Assembly (NCBI GenBank): GCA_031763025.1
Contig: JASSKH010000003.1
Location: 15,186,992 to 15,250,991, forward strand
Direction of reading: 5' to 3'
DNA length: 64,000 nt
From: Macrocystis pyrifera
Lineage: Eukaryota > Sar > Phaeophyceae > Laminariales > Laminariaceae
Part shown: piece by piece, positions 13,501 through 24,411 of the stretch
How the letters are laid out: every line of letters begins with the position of its first letter
Numbering within the stretch: position 1 is the first letter of the stretch
Position numbers and translations under genes: made by a program
Notes under the pieces: model-generated
Told to the model about the DNA's origin: nothing
What the model saw: the letters and a program-made list of their open reading frames with translations, nothing else
The model's database searches: none

Positions 13501-16500
13501 GTCGGGAAGGTCGAAGTCGGAGATAGTTTCGACGTGCTCTGGAAATACCTCGGCTAGCTGCTGCGCGATTACCCCTCGAACCCGCGGGTTGCCTTCGAGG
13601 TTTCGAACTTCGCGCCACTCCTCCGTGTATGCGTACTCCACCATTTCCACTTCCATGAACCGCTGAAGAACGTCATCGACATCGACGTCAATGACGCTTT
13701 CCTTTATCCTCTCGTCGGATGAGTACTGGATAGTGGTGACCTGCAGCGGAACGTTTGCCACCACACGCGGCTCGCCGTCTTCAAACTCTTGAAGCCTGAA
13801 ATCATACTCGACGGGTTCATTCTCGAGGCTGTCCACAGGATGAGTGATACTGAATCCAATGACGTTTTTCGTGGTTTTGTCACCGGCGGGCACAGTCAGA
13901 TAGATCCCCCCGCCGTCCCCACTCGTCACGCTCACGTCATCATCTGACGTCACGATCCGTTGGTCCCCCGTCGACGATTGTACCTCTGCGGTACCGTTCA
14001 GGAGTCCACCACGTCCAGGCCTCAATACGATACCGCCTCCCGTACCACCGCTGCCCGTACTGTTTCCTGATAATAATACCAGCGCCCCACCGTCCCCAGA
14101 GGGATCTCCGTTGGACGGAGCCGTAGATCCTGCCGCAATCTCGATCCGACCCCCGGCCTCTGAAGCGTCTGCTTGTTGTCCGGCGGAAACCCAGACGCCG
14201 AGCTCTGACATGTGGACGCCGGGTCCATCTCCGCCAGTGCCGCCAACTTCGATGGCGATGCTTCCAGGCCTGTTTCCATTTCCTGAAGGGCCAGTGGTCA
14301 GAGCAATCGCGCCACTGTCGCCCAATGATGCCGTCCCCGTCGAGATCGTAACAGAGCCACTGGCACCCGTTGGATTGGAGTTAGAGTATGACCCACCGGC
14401 TTCAGTCGCGACCGTGATATCGCCGCTCTTCTCCCCGGAGTTGGGTCCGAAGCTGAAGTGCTTGTGCTGTGACTGCATGGCTGATATGAGGTCAAGTGTA
14501 AGTGCGACCTTGTCCACCTGTTGAAAATCGCTAATCGCAAAGTTCTGGTCGGGAAGGTCGAAGTCGGAGATAGTTTCGACGTGCTCTGGAAATACCTCGG
14601 CTAGCTGCTGCGCGATTACCCCTCGAACCCGCGGGTTGCCTTCGAGGTTTCGAACTTCGCGCCACTCCTCCGTGTATGCGTACTCCACCATCTCCACTTC
14701 CATGAACCGCTGAAGAACGTCATCGACATCGACGTCAATGACGCTTTCCTTTATCCTCTCGTCGGATGAGTACTGGATAGTGGTGACCTGCAGCGGAACG
14801 TTTGCCACCACACGCGGCTCGCCTTCTTCAAACTCTTGCAGCCTGAAATCATACTCGACGGGTTCATTCTCGAGGCTGTCCACAGGATGAGTGATACTGA
14901 ATCCAATGACGTTTTTCGTGGTTTTGTCACCGGCGGGTACAGTCAGGTAGATTCCACCATTGACGCCACTCGAGAGAGAGACATCGTCATCTGACGTCGC
15001 GATGCGTTCGGCCCCTGTTGACGCTTGAATATCGACTTTACCGTTGGTCACATCGCCCTCTCCGGGGCGAATCATGACACGTCCCCCAATACCGCCATCA
15101 GCTGACCCTGCGTTCAAGACGATGTCTCCACCGACTTCAAGCGGGATAGCATTGCGACGGTCGCGTCCCTTACCAGGTGATGACGCTCCACCCAATATCT
15201 CAACTCCACCACCAGGACCAATCATACCTTGCCCACCGACGATTTTGACGGCGCCACCAACTCCATCAATACCCCGCCGTTCGTTACCTGCTCCCGTTCC
15301 GGCCGTAATTATTACATCGCCACCTAATCCGTGAGTTGCCTGGCCAGCCTGTAGGGTTATACCACCCCCTTTTTTGGCGGGGCCCTCTGTGTCGCCGGCA
15401 GTGATCATGGTCTGGCCTCCATCTGAAGATCTTGCAACACCAACCCGTGCAAATATGCCGCCACTGGTCGAAGCATTCCCTGTGGTGAGCAAAACCGACC
15501 CGGACGGCCCAGAGGAAGAGTCCCCGGTGGACATACGAATGCCACCACTTTGTCCATTTTTATCTGCGTGTGAAGTACGTAGGGCCAATCCTCCGCTGGC
15601 TCCGTGCCAGCTTCTTCCTGATTGAATCATAACTGAGCCTCCTGTTTGACCCTGCAGGGTCTCGGTTGTTCCGGCAGTGATGTTTACGTCGCCGCCCTTT
15701 CCTACAGCGCCGGGTCCAACGGACAAAGTAATTCCGCCGCCAGAGCCGGAAACCGAGCGCCCGGTTCTGAATGTCAATTCTCCCGACTGACCCCGAGTCG
15801 AATTTCCTGTAGACATTGTTATATTCCCACTGGTGCCAGAGCGGCCTGCGCTTGCGGTTTCTACCCGCACTGACCCGCTAGTCGCGTCTTTGCTAACACC
15901 GGTTGTGATGACAACTGATCCACCCGTGCCTTTAGCTGCAGGCCCTCCGCGCATGCTGACAAATCCCCCACGATCTGCCAGATTTCCACCTTGCGCTTCG
16001 CCACCCTGGATATTGACGCCTCCTCCTCGCCCACCACCTGCTCCATGTCGGTTACTTCCGACGCCTCCGATGAATGACAATGCACCGCCGACTCCTTGGC
16101 GAGCACTTGATTCACCTGCCCTAAGATTGATAGCACCACCCTGCGGACCAGACCCTGGTCCGGCTACAAAGTCCAGGGTGCCTCCACCTCCCGTGACCGC
16201 CGTTCCAGTACCGACAAGAAGAGACCCGGAATCACCAAGTGTCGATGACCCTGTAGACAATACGACGTTACCGCTCACACCAGCTGGTCCCGAGTTCGCC
16301 GTGAGGATCACGATTGGCCCACTGGACGAAGCCTCCCCAGAGCCTGACTGCAGAAGTATGGAGCCACCAGTGGCGGCGGCGGCCGGGCCTGCTGTGAGTT
16401 CGATGTTGCCTCCCGGGTCGCTTTTTGGATCTAAACCGTGCGCCCGCCCAGCATCCATAAAAATAGAACCACCATCCCCACCGCCGCCATGACTGCTTCC

Positions 16501-19500
16501 TTTGGCCGCACTAAGCCCGTCTCCTGCCGCCATCAAAATGTCGCCCCCACGCTGTCCTTTTGCCGTTGTATCTCCGGCCCGCAACATCACGGCTCCGCCG
16601 TCATTTTTCGCTCCAGTACCGACAAAGAGCTCGATATTACCGCCGGAATCGCCCCCAGCATCTCCGGTGGTGAGAACCAGCCCACCAGAAGTGCCTTCGG
16701 GACTGTGGCCCGTAGAAAGAGCCGCCCGCCCACTATCTCCCTGGCGCCCAGCGTTAACAGTTTGCAATATTAATGCGCCACTGCTTGACCCGAACGAGTG
16801 CCCAGTACGAATCGAAACGTTCCCGCCGACTTCTCCGTGAGTGTCTCCTGCGATGAGAGTGATGTCGCCTCCTTCTCCCGAGTCACCTGTTCCAACGTAC
16901 ACCTGGAAGCTGCCGCCGCGGCCATGGGCAGCGGTGCCAGTCTGAATGCTGATCGTCCCTGAGTCGCCTCGGCTCGATGTGCCTGAGTATAGAGAGATAC
17001 CTCCACTAATTCCGGCTTCTCCAGCATTAGCAGTCGACAAGTGGATTGGCCCGCTTGAGCTGTGCTCTCCGTACCCACTTCGAAACTGCATCGCCCCGCC
17101 GCGACCTTGTCGAGAAAACCCCCCAGCAACTTCAACACTCCCTCCATCATCTCCCGAGCCCCCCCCTTGCCCCGCCCCTCCAAAAATCTGAACGCGACCA
17201 CCGTCGCCGCCATTGTAGCGGTCCCGGTTACTTCCTTCCCCGGCAACAAGGAGGATATCGCCACCCACGGCTTCCGATGCCTTTGTCTCTCCCGCGGCCA
17301 GGATGATGTCTCCTCCCCCCCCTTCGGAACCAGGCCCGACTGCGACAAGAACATCCCCACCATGGCCGTTTTCCGCCGCGCCTGTAACCAGCTGAATCGT
17401 GCCGCTTTCACCATGACTAGACGTTCCCGTTGAGAGTAGAAGCCCCCCGCTGGTACCGGCATCCCCTGCATTCGACGTGCGGAGAATGATCATTCCGCTC
17501 GATGTGCGGCTGCTATACCCGCCACTGATGGCGATGCTTCCTCCATAGGCCTTGTCGGTGGTCATGCCCGCCGTAACTTCAACGTTTCCACCAGATCCCG
17601 AGTCACCGTCACCCACACGAACGATAACACTTCCTCCTCCTCCGACTTGGGCATTTCCGGTCGAAAGAGACGCACTACCGCTTGAGCCGTAGTTAGAAAT
17701 ACCAGTGCGAATAGATACGTTACCACTGGATCCCTGTATGCCGGCGTCGCCGGTTTGTACAACAACGGATCCGCTGGAACTTAGCGTGCTCAGGCCCGAT
17801 CCTATAAACACGTGACCGCCGCTACCGGCAAATGAGATCCCGCCGTGCAAATCTATATGGCCGCCGCCATCACTGCTGGATTGTCCTTTAGCTGAACCAC
17901 CAGCGATGTGAACATCTCCTCCGTTCCCGCCATCAGTATGATGGGGGTTGGAGCCTTCACCACCCTTCTATCATCACCTTACCTCCTGCCCCACCAATGG
18001 CGGAAGTCCGACCGGCAGAAAGCTTAACATCGCCTCCATCCCCATAGTCGCCCTCACCAACGGACAAGTAAATGGACCCCCCCGCACCAGCGGTGGCTGC
18101 ACCCGTGTTCATGAATATACTACCAGACGTTGCAGCAAGGGAGTCACCGGTCGACGATGAGATGTCACCGCTGGCGCCATCGATTCCCGATGCCGACGTC
18201 GAGAGCGAGACGGGACCGCTTGAACCTCCACCGCTTGTGCCAGACTGAACACTTACGCCCCCGCCGCGGCCGGCAACAGAATCACCACCAATAATTTCTA
18301 CTGTACCGCCACGGTCGAGGACTGACGTTCCCTTCGAGCTTCCACCGCTCACTACGACCGGACCACCGTCGCCCCCGTCCCCCTCGTCCGCACTGGATCC
18401 TTCCCCAGCTGTGACGAAAACGGTACCTCCTCGTGCACCCGTAGCCGAGGTATCACCCGCGTACAGGTACAGATCTCCACCATCACCAGTGCCGCCGGTG
18501 CCGACAAATACCCCGACAGCACCCCCCGCTCCCTCTGGCGCATCGCCAGAACCAAGTAGTACCGTTCCAGAGTCGCCGCTGCTGGATGTCCCAGTGGAGG
18601 CGACAATCATTCCACTCGGCGCGAAGCCTAGGGTATTACTGGTGGAAATGAGTATAGCTCCACTCGCAGACACGTCGCTTGCTCCACTGCGGAGCTCTAC
18701 TGCCCCACCCGTACTTGCTGAGCTGGTGCCACCTACCATAGATACGATTCCACCAGCCCCGTCAACGGCAGACCCGCCAGAAAGAACGATATCTCCACCG
18801 TTTCCGGTGCCGCCTCCCACGTCCGTTCCGGAAGCACCTCCTCCGGATATAGACACCGTACCGCCGGCGCCGCCGTCGGCGTTGGTCCCATCTCCAGCAC
18901 TGAGAAATACGGCGCCGCCGACCCCATCAACAGCGCTGGTGTTTCCTGCCATGAACTCGATGTCACCACCGGAGCCAACCAAATCAGCTCCGCCAATGCT
19001 GAAAACGATATCGCCGGCGTCTCCGTCCGTCGAGGATCCGGTTTGAAACTCGATGTCTCCGGCACTCCCGTCCGTAGCCTGCCCTGTACTCAGAATAATC
19101 GCTCCAGATACACCTTGCGGGCCCGCATCCATGGTCTGTATCAGAACGTCGCCACTAGAGCTTACCGTACCTGAACCGCCAGAAATTCGAACCCCTCCGC
19201 CTGTTTGATGACTGCTGGTGCCGGCAGTGATTACTACCCACCCTCCAACTCCTGAATCCCCGCTACCAACGGACATCCGAATGTCGCCAGCGCCACCTCC
19301 AGCAGCATCCCCTGAGAGGATTGAGATTTCTCCCGTGTTCCCGGCAGAAGATGTACCGGTGAGCAATTGCAATACACCGCTAACCCCCGATGTTCCTGCA
19401 TTCGCGGTGGTGATAGTAGCGCCACCGCTTGACGTAAGCCTGCCGACACCCGTGGAAAGAAGCAGAGCGCCGCCGGTGCTTGCTGCGGCGGAACCACCTG

Positions 19501-22500
19501 TAAGCAACACCATGCCTCCTAGGTCAGAGGGTCCCAAACCGGACGCCTCGCCCCCCTTAACTAACACATCACCTCCCGATCCACCCTCGTAGGAAGAAGG
19601 GTCGGTGCCTGCCCCAGCTGTAATCAACACATTTCCTCCAATGGCCGAGGGTGCGGTCGAGTCACCTGCGGAAATTTCGACGGATCCTCCGTCCCCGCCG
19701 TTGCCGCTACCGACGGCGAGGGTGATCTGCCCACCCTTACCGCCAACGGCAGAGTTCGTGACCAACGAGATTGAACCCGAGTCCGCGGCGCTAGCGGCGC
19801 CCGTCCTCAAGAGCAAATCACCGCTGGCGCCTGCAACGCCGCTGTTGGCAGTTTGTAAGTACACGCCTCCACTGGAACCATTCGTGGCATACCCGGATTG
19901 GACACGCACGCTGCCCCCCGGAGCGGTGCTGTCGGCCGTGTCTCCCGCCGTTACCGTTACATCGGAACCTTGTCCTGTGCCTGTTACCCCCGACTACAAT
20001 GCTGATGAAGCCGGCCTCGCCCTCGATGGCTTCACCGGTTTCCAGGACGATCGATCCGGTGCCATTGGTCATTGAGTCCCCGGACGACACGACAACATCA
20101 CCGCTGGCGGCTGTACCCTGACCGTCACCCGAGCGTACATTCACCTGCCCGGAAGTGATGCCCTGGCTTGACCCACTGGTAAGAGACACATCTCCTCCGG
20201 TCCCACTTTCGCTCGTCCCTCCGGCAATGTCCAAACCCCCGCCGACCCCTTCTATCGAAGCACCCCCGGTGATATCCACGCTTCCACCTGCACCCACGTC
20301 GCCTCCGAAAGCCTCAAGCCCTTCCGCAACCCCGCCGCTGATCGAAACCCTGCCGCCACTTCCACCGATGGGGTTGACCCCGTTACCGGCGGAAAGCGAG
20401 ATGGCGCCTCCGGCGTCATTGGCATTCTGAGAATCTCCGGAGAAGACGCTAGCGTCGCCGCCGGACTGAACCCGAAACGATGTCTCGTTCAAAACCAAGG
20501 AGAAGTCCACGCCAGAGTCTGTAAAACCAGACGCCGATAGTTCCCCCCCGCCAAACTGAGGATCGGCTTCGACGATGAGGTTGCCCACAACCCGATTTTC
20601 TACGGCAGGGACAAACGCGCGATGACAACCCATGAGCACGGCGAAAAAAATTGTAGCGTTGTACTGCAACTGTTATCTGGTTGCCCGGGAGCGCAGAGGA
20701 GCAAGCGTTCTGCAACGTACTGGTATATAGCGTGCAGCAACAGGCGATGAGAATAATTAACTTAGGAGAGCGAAGCATAGAGCCGGCAAAACGTCGTTTT
20801 AACAAAACAGCTCGGACGAACGAATGCGCATTTGTTCCATCTGCAGGACTCTACCTCTCCGAACCACCGCACCTTGTGAGTGGCATAGATTTTCTTCTAT
20901 ACTTTTGATTTTGGCGGGCATAACTTGAACGTTTAGGCGCAATCGCCAACATCTAATATGTGATAACCGTTGGCATGTACTGGTATAGTACAAGCGGAGT
21001 TAGCAAGGTGCTGCGTCATCAAACGAAGGGACACTCACGAATGTTTGCCTGCGAGGTAGGTGATACGTTTTGCAACCCTGTGGGCATTCCTTTGTGCAAA
21101 CAACGTTGAAAAATATGAGGAAAACATCCACACACAGAAAGTGAAGGTTGACCCTATTTAGTGCCTGAGGTCACCATGGAGACCAAAAGCCATACAATTC
21201 CATCACCAGCTCTTGTAGTAGCGCTTTTCTCGTATTCCTTCTCACTTTGAGGTGCAAGAACGTGGACTGCGGCGATCCCCTCCCCATCTCACCCCACCAG
21301 TCCATAAAAAATATCCCCGACCGTCGAATGGTGCTGAGTTTATGTACACAACGTCGCGATTATTGAGTAGAATGAGTGCAAAGAGCTGTAGGTTAATCTT
21401 GATGGCACGTGCGACAATTAAGAAGCTTTTCGCCGCTCACCATGCTAGCGAAAGCGTCACTGGCTCAATCTATGTAAGGCTTACACAGATACTTCGTAAA
21501 TGTTTAAGACAGATATTCTTGACCTCCGTTACTTTCTTGGTTTTGATAACAGCGTTGAGTGGTGCATAGATATTACCTGCCACGAAGGACGTCGGACAGG
21601 GAAGATCAAACACAGTTCCGCGGCAGTCAATGCTGAATATCTCTGAGACGGTCAGGCACGCCCCCTCGGAAGCGCACCACGCACAGTCTTCGTCTTCCGC
21701 ACATGATGCGCACTCCGGATACTCGCTGCACCTCGGGGTCTCTGAAGATTCCGTGGCGTTTTCGAGGTGGAGACGGAGAACGGCAGCGCAAAAGAAAATC
21801 ATCGTGACTTCTTTGACAGAGCAAATGTAGTGATGTACGTGCAACATTGCTGCAGATGCTGCTTTAATTTCAGTGAATTGTCGCGTTGATCACCGCTTCA
21901 GAACTAAAAACAGAGCGAGCTGCTATTTTCTCTGTCGCCAGACCTTGTTCGAATATTAGGAGCATTGATTCACTGTGCATCGCGCCCCTTTGGCTCGCTG
22001 CTTCAGTCCACGGCGGGCATTCACCTTAGTACTCGCTGCGTAAGCACAGCCTGGTTCGGTGGCAACACGGCCACGTTCATCTTGACCTAGCACTCTCTCG
22101 AAATTTTAGTACTGCGAAAAACTATCCCACACTATAATAAATACAAGTAGTGTGTTCCCATACACTTGGGTGCAGTTCGAAAGGGGCTAACGTCTTGCTC
22201 CATTTACGATGAGCGGCATAACTTGCGGGGCAGTAATCGATAGAATGGGTGACAAGAGGATCTCCATAGGTAGTACAGTAGTTCTCTCAAGCACACAGGC
22301 TGACCTATATATATATGTATACATGTATACATATAGCGCCGAATCGTAGCATTCAATTCCACTCTCGAGCCCACGTGTAGTACCAACTCTCACCCGGGCA
22401 AACGTCTGCCTCGAAAATCCACGACGGGCACGGCGACCCGTCCGACGGCCCGATAGAAGTGCCATCGACACATTGAAGCGTGGACAAGCAGTAACCGCAG

Positions 22501-22542
22501 CCTCCCACGTCAACGCAGTCCGTGCAATTGCCAACATCAGTC
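1..22542 (-). CDS. Giant PSI / glycine-rich repeat / triple peptidase-S74 protein gene (partial, frame-disrupted)
   Basis: The gene reads right to left. Exon 22542-22394 (PSI 1), exon 21741-21577 (PSI 2) and one exon from 20599 to beyond position 1 join in matching phase 1 (donors GTGAGA and GTAATA; acceptors end TTCAG and CGTAG). The large exon encodes about 6,860 residues of Gly/Ser/Thr-rich repeats of the form GGxVxIxAG or SGxLxFxTG, with three S74 domains near visible residues 2050, 2400 and 2750. The pattern suggests stacked beta strands (a beta-solenoid or trimeric fibre); that is inference. PSI domains imply an extracellular or secretory location. The frame breaks at about 19987, 17963, 11539, 11318, 8970, 7045, 1588, 1305 and 788, mostly in C/G runs. 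So the copy is either a decaying gene or carries assembly indels. The acceptor of PSI exon 1 is in phase 2, so at least one upstream exon (signal peptide) is missing from this model. I cannot name an orthologue. Confidence 0.78.
5030..9370 (-). repeat. Higher-order repeat array, right block (843/753-bp units)
   Basis: The anchor ggcattgggcgaccga occurs at 5089, 5932, 6775, 7529, 8372 and 9127. Spacings are 843, 843, 754, 843 and 755. The 754 and 755 values equal a 753-bp (251-residue) unit plus the homopolymer excess at 7045-7051 (C7 against C6 in the sister copy) and 8970-8977 (C8 against C6). Units are nearly identical and encode 281 or 251 residues. Confidence 0.9.
9370..12196 (-). CDS. 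Middle diverged Gly-rich repeat region of the giant protein
   Basis: Same strand-turn repeat grammar as the N-terminal region, with little nucleotide repetition. Frame breaks lie at a C12 run (11539-11550, where 11 would keep the frame) and a C7 run (11318-11324, where 5 or 8 would). A C13 run at 11685-11697 is in frame. Translation on either side of each run continues the repeat pattern directly, for example GGNVTLTAG after the first and AVDISVGAG after the second. Confidence 0.7.
12360..12696 (-). other. Peptidase S74 domain, copy 3
   Basis: Third tandem copy, again 1,047 bp further along. The serine codon is at 12670-12672 and the lysine codon at 12655-12657. It carries ALALD where copies 1 and 2 have ALTLD. 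After it the protein returns to Gly-rich repeats for at least 4,000 more residues, so the domain is not at the end of the chain. Confidence 0.85.
13407..13743 (-). other. Peptidase S74 domain, copy 2
   Basis: Almost identical to copy 1 and exactly 1,047 bp away. The serine codon is at 13717-13719 and the lysine codon at 13702-13704. A visible protein difference just upstream of the domain is EFEDGEP in place of EFEEGEP. The dyad and the GVIAQQ block are intact. A Gly-rich stretch of about 150 residues separates it from copy 1, so cleavage at both sites would release a 349-residue piece. Confidence 0.85.
14454..14790 (-). other. Peptidase S74 (intramolecular chaperone) domain, copy 1
   Basis: The domain runs from VTTIQYSSDERIKES to LISAMQSQHKHF. 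The S-D-E-R-I-K signature places a serine (codon 14764-14766) five residues before a lysine (codon 14749-14751). This is the spacing of the catalytic Ser-Lys dyad in phage tailspike S74 domains. Later family blocks RGVIAQQLAEVFPEHV and VDKVALTLDLISAM are present. In known members the domain trimerises, assists beta-helix folding and cleaves itself just before the serine. Here it is internal, near visible residue 2050, not C-terminal. A conserved linker of about 85 residues precedes it (IATSDDDVSL through VANVPLQ). Confidence 0.85.
15050..20599 (-). CDS. N-terminal glycine-rich repeat region of the giant protein
   Basis: About 1,850 codons begin with a non-repetitive lead (VVGNLIVEADPQFGG). 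Irregular repeats of roughly 13-17 residues follow, each with a hydrophobic-x-hydrophobic strand framed by GG or SG turns. Repeats here are diverged from each other, unlike the near-identical 3' arrays. Two breaks occur: a C5 run at 19987-19991, where C4 would restore the frame, and near 17963, where one extra base makes a TGA stop. After a one-base shift the same repeat logic resumes at both places. There is no RTX-type Asp pattern and no collagen Gly-X-Y pattern. Confidence 0.72.
21577..21741 (-). CDS. Exon encoding PSI-like domain 2
   Basis: This 165-bp exon has introns in phase 1 on both sides. It encodes CSEYPECASCAEDEDCAWC, a further cysteine in the GACLTV segment, then SIDCRG and LPCPTSF. 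The cysteine spacing matches PSI 1, so the two exons look like a duplicated module. The acceptor follows a long pyrimidine-rich stretch ending TCTTCAG and the donor is GTGGCAG/GTAATAT. Joined to the exon starting at 20599, it reads into the segment NRVVGNLIVEADPQFGG. Confidence 0.74.
22394..22542 (-). CDS. Exon encoding PSI-like domain 1
   Basis: This 149-bp exon encodes about 49 residues with six cysteines spaced as in plexin-semaphorin-integrin (PSI) domains: NCTDCVDVGGCGYC, then C-V-D-G, then GSPCPSW and VCPG. The acceptor follows CAACAAAG, with a branch-point-like TTCTAAT about 35 nt upstream. The donor is CCCGG/GTGAGAG. It starts in phase 2 and ends in phase 1, which joins exactly to the next PSI exon. 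The alternative of a separate short cysteine-rich gene is less likely because the phases of all three exons agree. Confidence 0.72.
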
Positions 22543-22599
22543 CTTTGTTGTGGAGGAGCGAACACGACGCATTAGAATCACACGAAGGAGGCGGACAAG

Positions 22600-24000
22600 G
22601 GTCGTTCAAGGAAACTCGGCGGAAGAACATACTCTGGGATCAAGGACCGGGTGCGAGGTTATTTTGTTGGCTAAACTGCCTCTATCTCTAACGTGTTACG
22701 AAGTGCATAGGAAAGTGTATTTCGAATAGGGAACACGCGTTCCACATGGAGACACGTCCGTGAACTGCAAGCGCAAAGTTTGCATAGGAATAATACCAAC
22801 AGTAGTACGGTACCAAGCAACTTAAAATATTGTTTGACGAGATCATGAAGACAGGGGAGTGGAAGGCAGAGAGAATAGAGAAGTACTACATAGGATCGAC
22901 GACGAGTGCATGCGTCTCAGAGTCCAAGAGGAAACGGGACCGTGACTGTACGGCTGTGAGCGAGCTACAACTGCCTCAAGCATTTGAGTCGAACTTCTCC
23001 ACGTGCGCACCGAGGTACACCTAACGAAGACGGTAACATAGGAAAATTGGGTGAGACCACACAGCACCTGGCAGGATCACCTAAGAAATACATCGAAGGT
23101 TGGGTGAGTCCATCGACAGGAGCAGGACGTCTCATCCAACCCAATACACTGAATGATCGGCGGCAGCGTAAAATAATAATAACTGTCGTAAAATCGTCAA
23201 ACAATCAACGGAAGCTCAGGTCAGGCCGGATACCAAAAAATAGTTCCAGTTTTTCGTGCGATTTTCTACATTTTATAAGAGCCCCCCGATGTATTCAACC
23301 CTGAACGAGCTTCGCAGTGAGGACAGGGAAATAGGTTCAGGTAAGAATACAGACCTTTCCGCCGCCCCTACAAGCTTAGTTTAATCTTTTCTGCACGACT
23401 ATTTTAATCCCAGGAAGGGACACCGCGCTGAGAGCGCACTCAGCGCAGAGTTTATCCCGGACGAGGCCCCTTGCCACGGGGCAGAAGATCTCATACTGTC
23501 CAAAACTTAAACTGAATGATAGGCGGCAGCGTAAATTAATCCTTTAGAGGTACCAAGTATCTTGAAACATTATTTTGAACCACCAGGATCTCTATCTACA
23601 GAATGCACCACCAAACAGTGCAAAATAACTCGCAGCCAGGTGGAAGGACAGGGAGCTCCTCGAGTTCCTACTGTACTAGACCGTGGCGACACCGAAAAGC
23701 CGCCACGGGACAGGGAAATGTGAAAATACTGCGCGGTCACGTGCCACTGTTGTGTGAGTAGTGGTCTAAGCAGTAGGGCTACAACCGTTTTCGTATTGCG
23801 TACAGCAAATGTATACCAGGTACGCTCGTACCAATACGTCCCCAAGTATAAGGAACGTTGTATTTCAATATTCATATAAAACGGCCCTTATGTTTTGGCA
23901 CAGAGTGGAAGTTGCTTACGGTCAAGCAGTAGACTCAACCCTGTTAGGAGTGCACCCACGTTTTTGGGTACATGATTACCCGGAATTACTGCAGTGTCGG
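22600..24000. other. Interval without recognisable gene
   Basis: No convincing exon or domain was seen. The missing first exon or exons of the giant gene could lie here on the minus strand, but I found no signal-peptide exon ending in phase 2. The segment 23401-23530 holds a short palindromic stretch (gcgctgagagcgc), nothing more. Confidence 0.4.
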
Positions 24001-24009
24001 ATAATATTT

Positions 24010-24325
24010 TGCAAAGGTCGTTCAAAATATCGGCTGGTGTTTAGCGGAAGGCGATGCCTTTTCTGAGTCTCTTTCCGTTATCTATACGAGATATAAAGAA
24101 GCCGAAAGTGCGAAAGCGCGAGTTGTCGAAATCCGGTGAAACTCGTCGAGCGGAGGGAACGCTGAACCATATATGTGCGATACAAATGAAGGCAAGGACT
24201 GGGGGGAAGAACAGAAGACACCTGCGACAACGGCTTGTCACTGCAGATCGCTGAGGCGAGGGTGCAACCTCCGAAGGGTTAGGATGGTAACGACAACTAT
24301 TAATAATCAAATACAGAAATAAAAA
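24010..24325 (+). mobile_element. SINE copy without intact head (same family as 26835-27170)
   Basis: The segment around gcgcgag...cggtgaaactcgtcgagcg...aacgctgaacc...acctgcgacaacggcttgtc...gatcgctgaggcgagggtgcaacctcc aligns stepwise with 26940-27140. It ends in an A-rich tail (aataaaaaa). The tRNA-like head of the other copy is not recognisable here, so this is a diverged or truncated copy. Confidence 0.5.
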
Positions 24326-24331
24326 ATGTGC

Positions 24332-24411
24332 CAGTTTGATCGTGAATATAAGGTCGTTTAGATTGCCACAAAACCTCTGAATTTACCGTTTATTTACGAT
24401 CAAACTGATCG
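24332..24411. repeat. Short inverted repeat, about 80 bp
   Basis: Arms ccagtttgatcgtgaat and atttacgatcaaactg face each other across about 45 bp. It could be a tiny MITE or the relic of one. Confidence 0.4.

Larger units (their letters stand above)
12197..14935 (-). repeat. Tandem triplication, 1,047-bp unit carrying the S74 domain
   Basis: The anchor sequence ccagtggtcagagcaatcg occurs at 12197, 13244 and 14291, exactly 1,047 bp (349 codons) apart. Two full units and a third partial one are nearly identical at nucleotide level, including silent sites. Similarity of the upstream-most copy fades near 14,940-15,000. The unit preserves the reading frame. Such low divergence points to recent unequal crossing-over or gene conversion. 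Confidence 0.9.

Noticed and set aside
12197-15050. Integrated phage or virus because of S74 domains
   Set aside because: No capsid, terminase, portal or polymerase genes nearby, and the domains lie inside a spliced gene. Ancient acquisition remains possible.
1-20599. RTX toxin or collagen-like protein
   Set aside because: No GGxGxDxxx nonapeptides and no Gly-X-Y triplet; the pattern is alternating hydrophobic strands with GG/SG turns.
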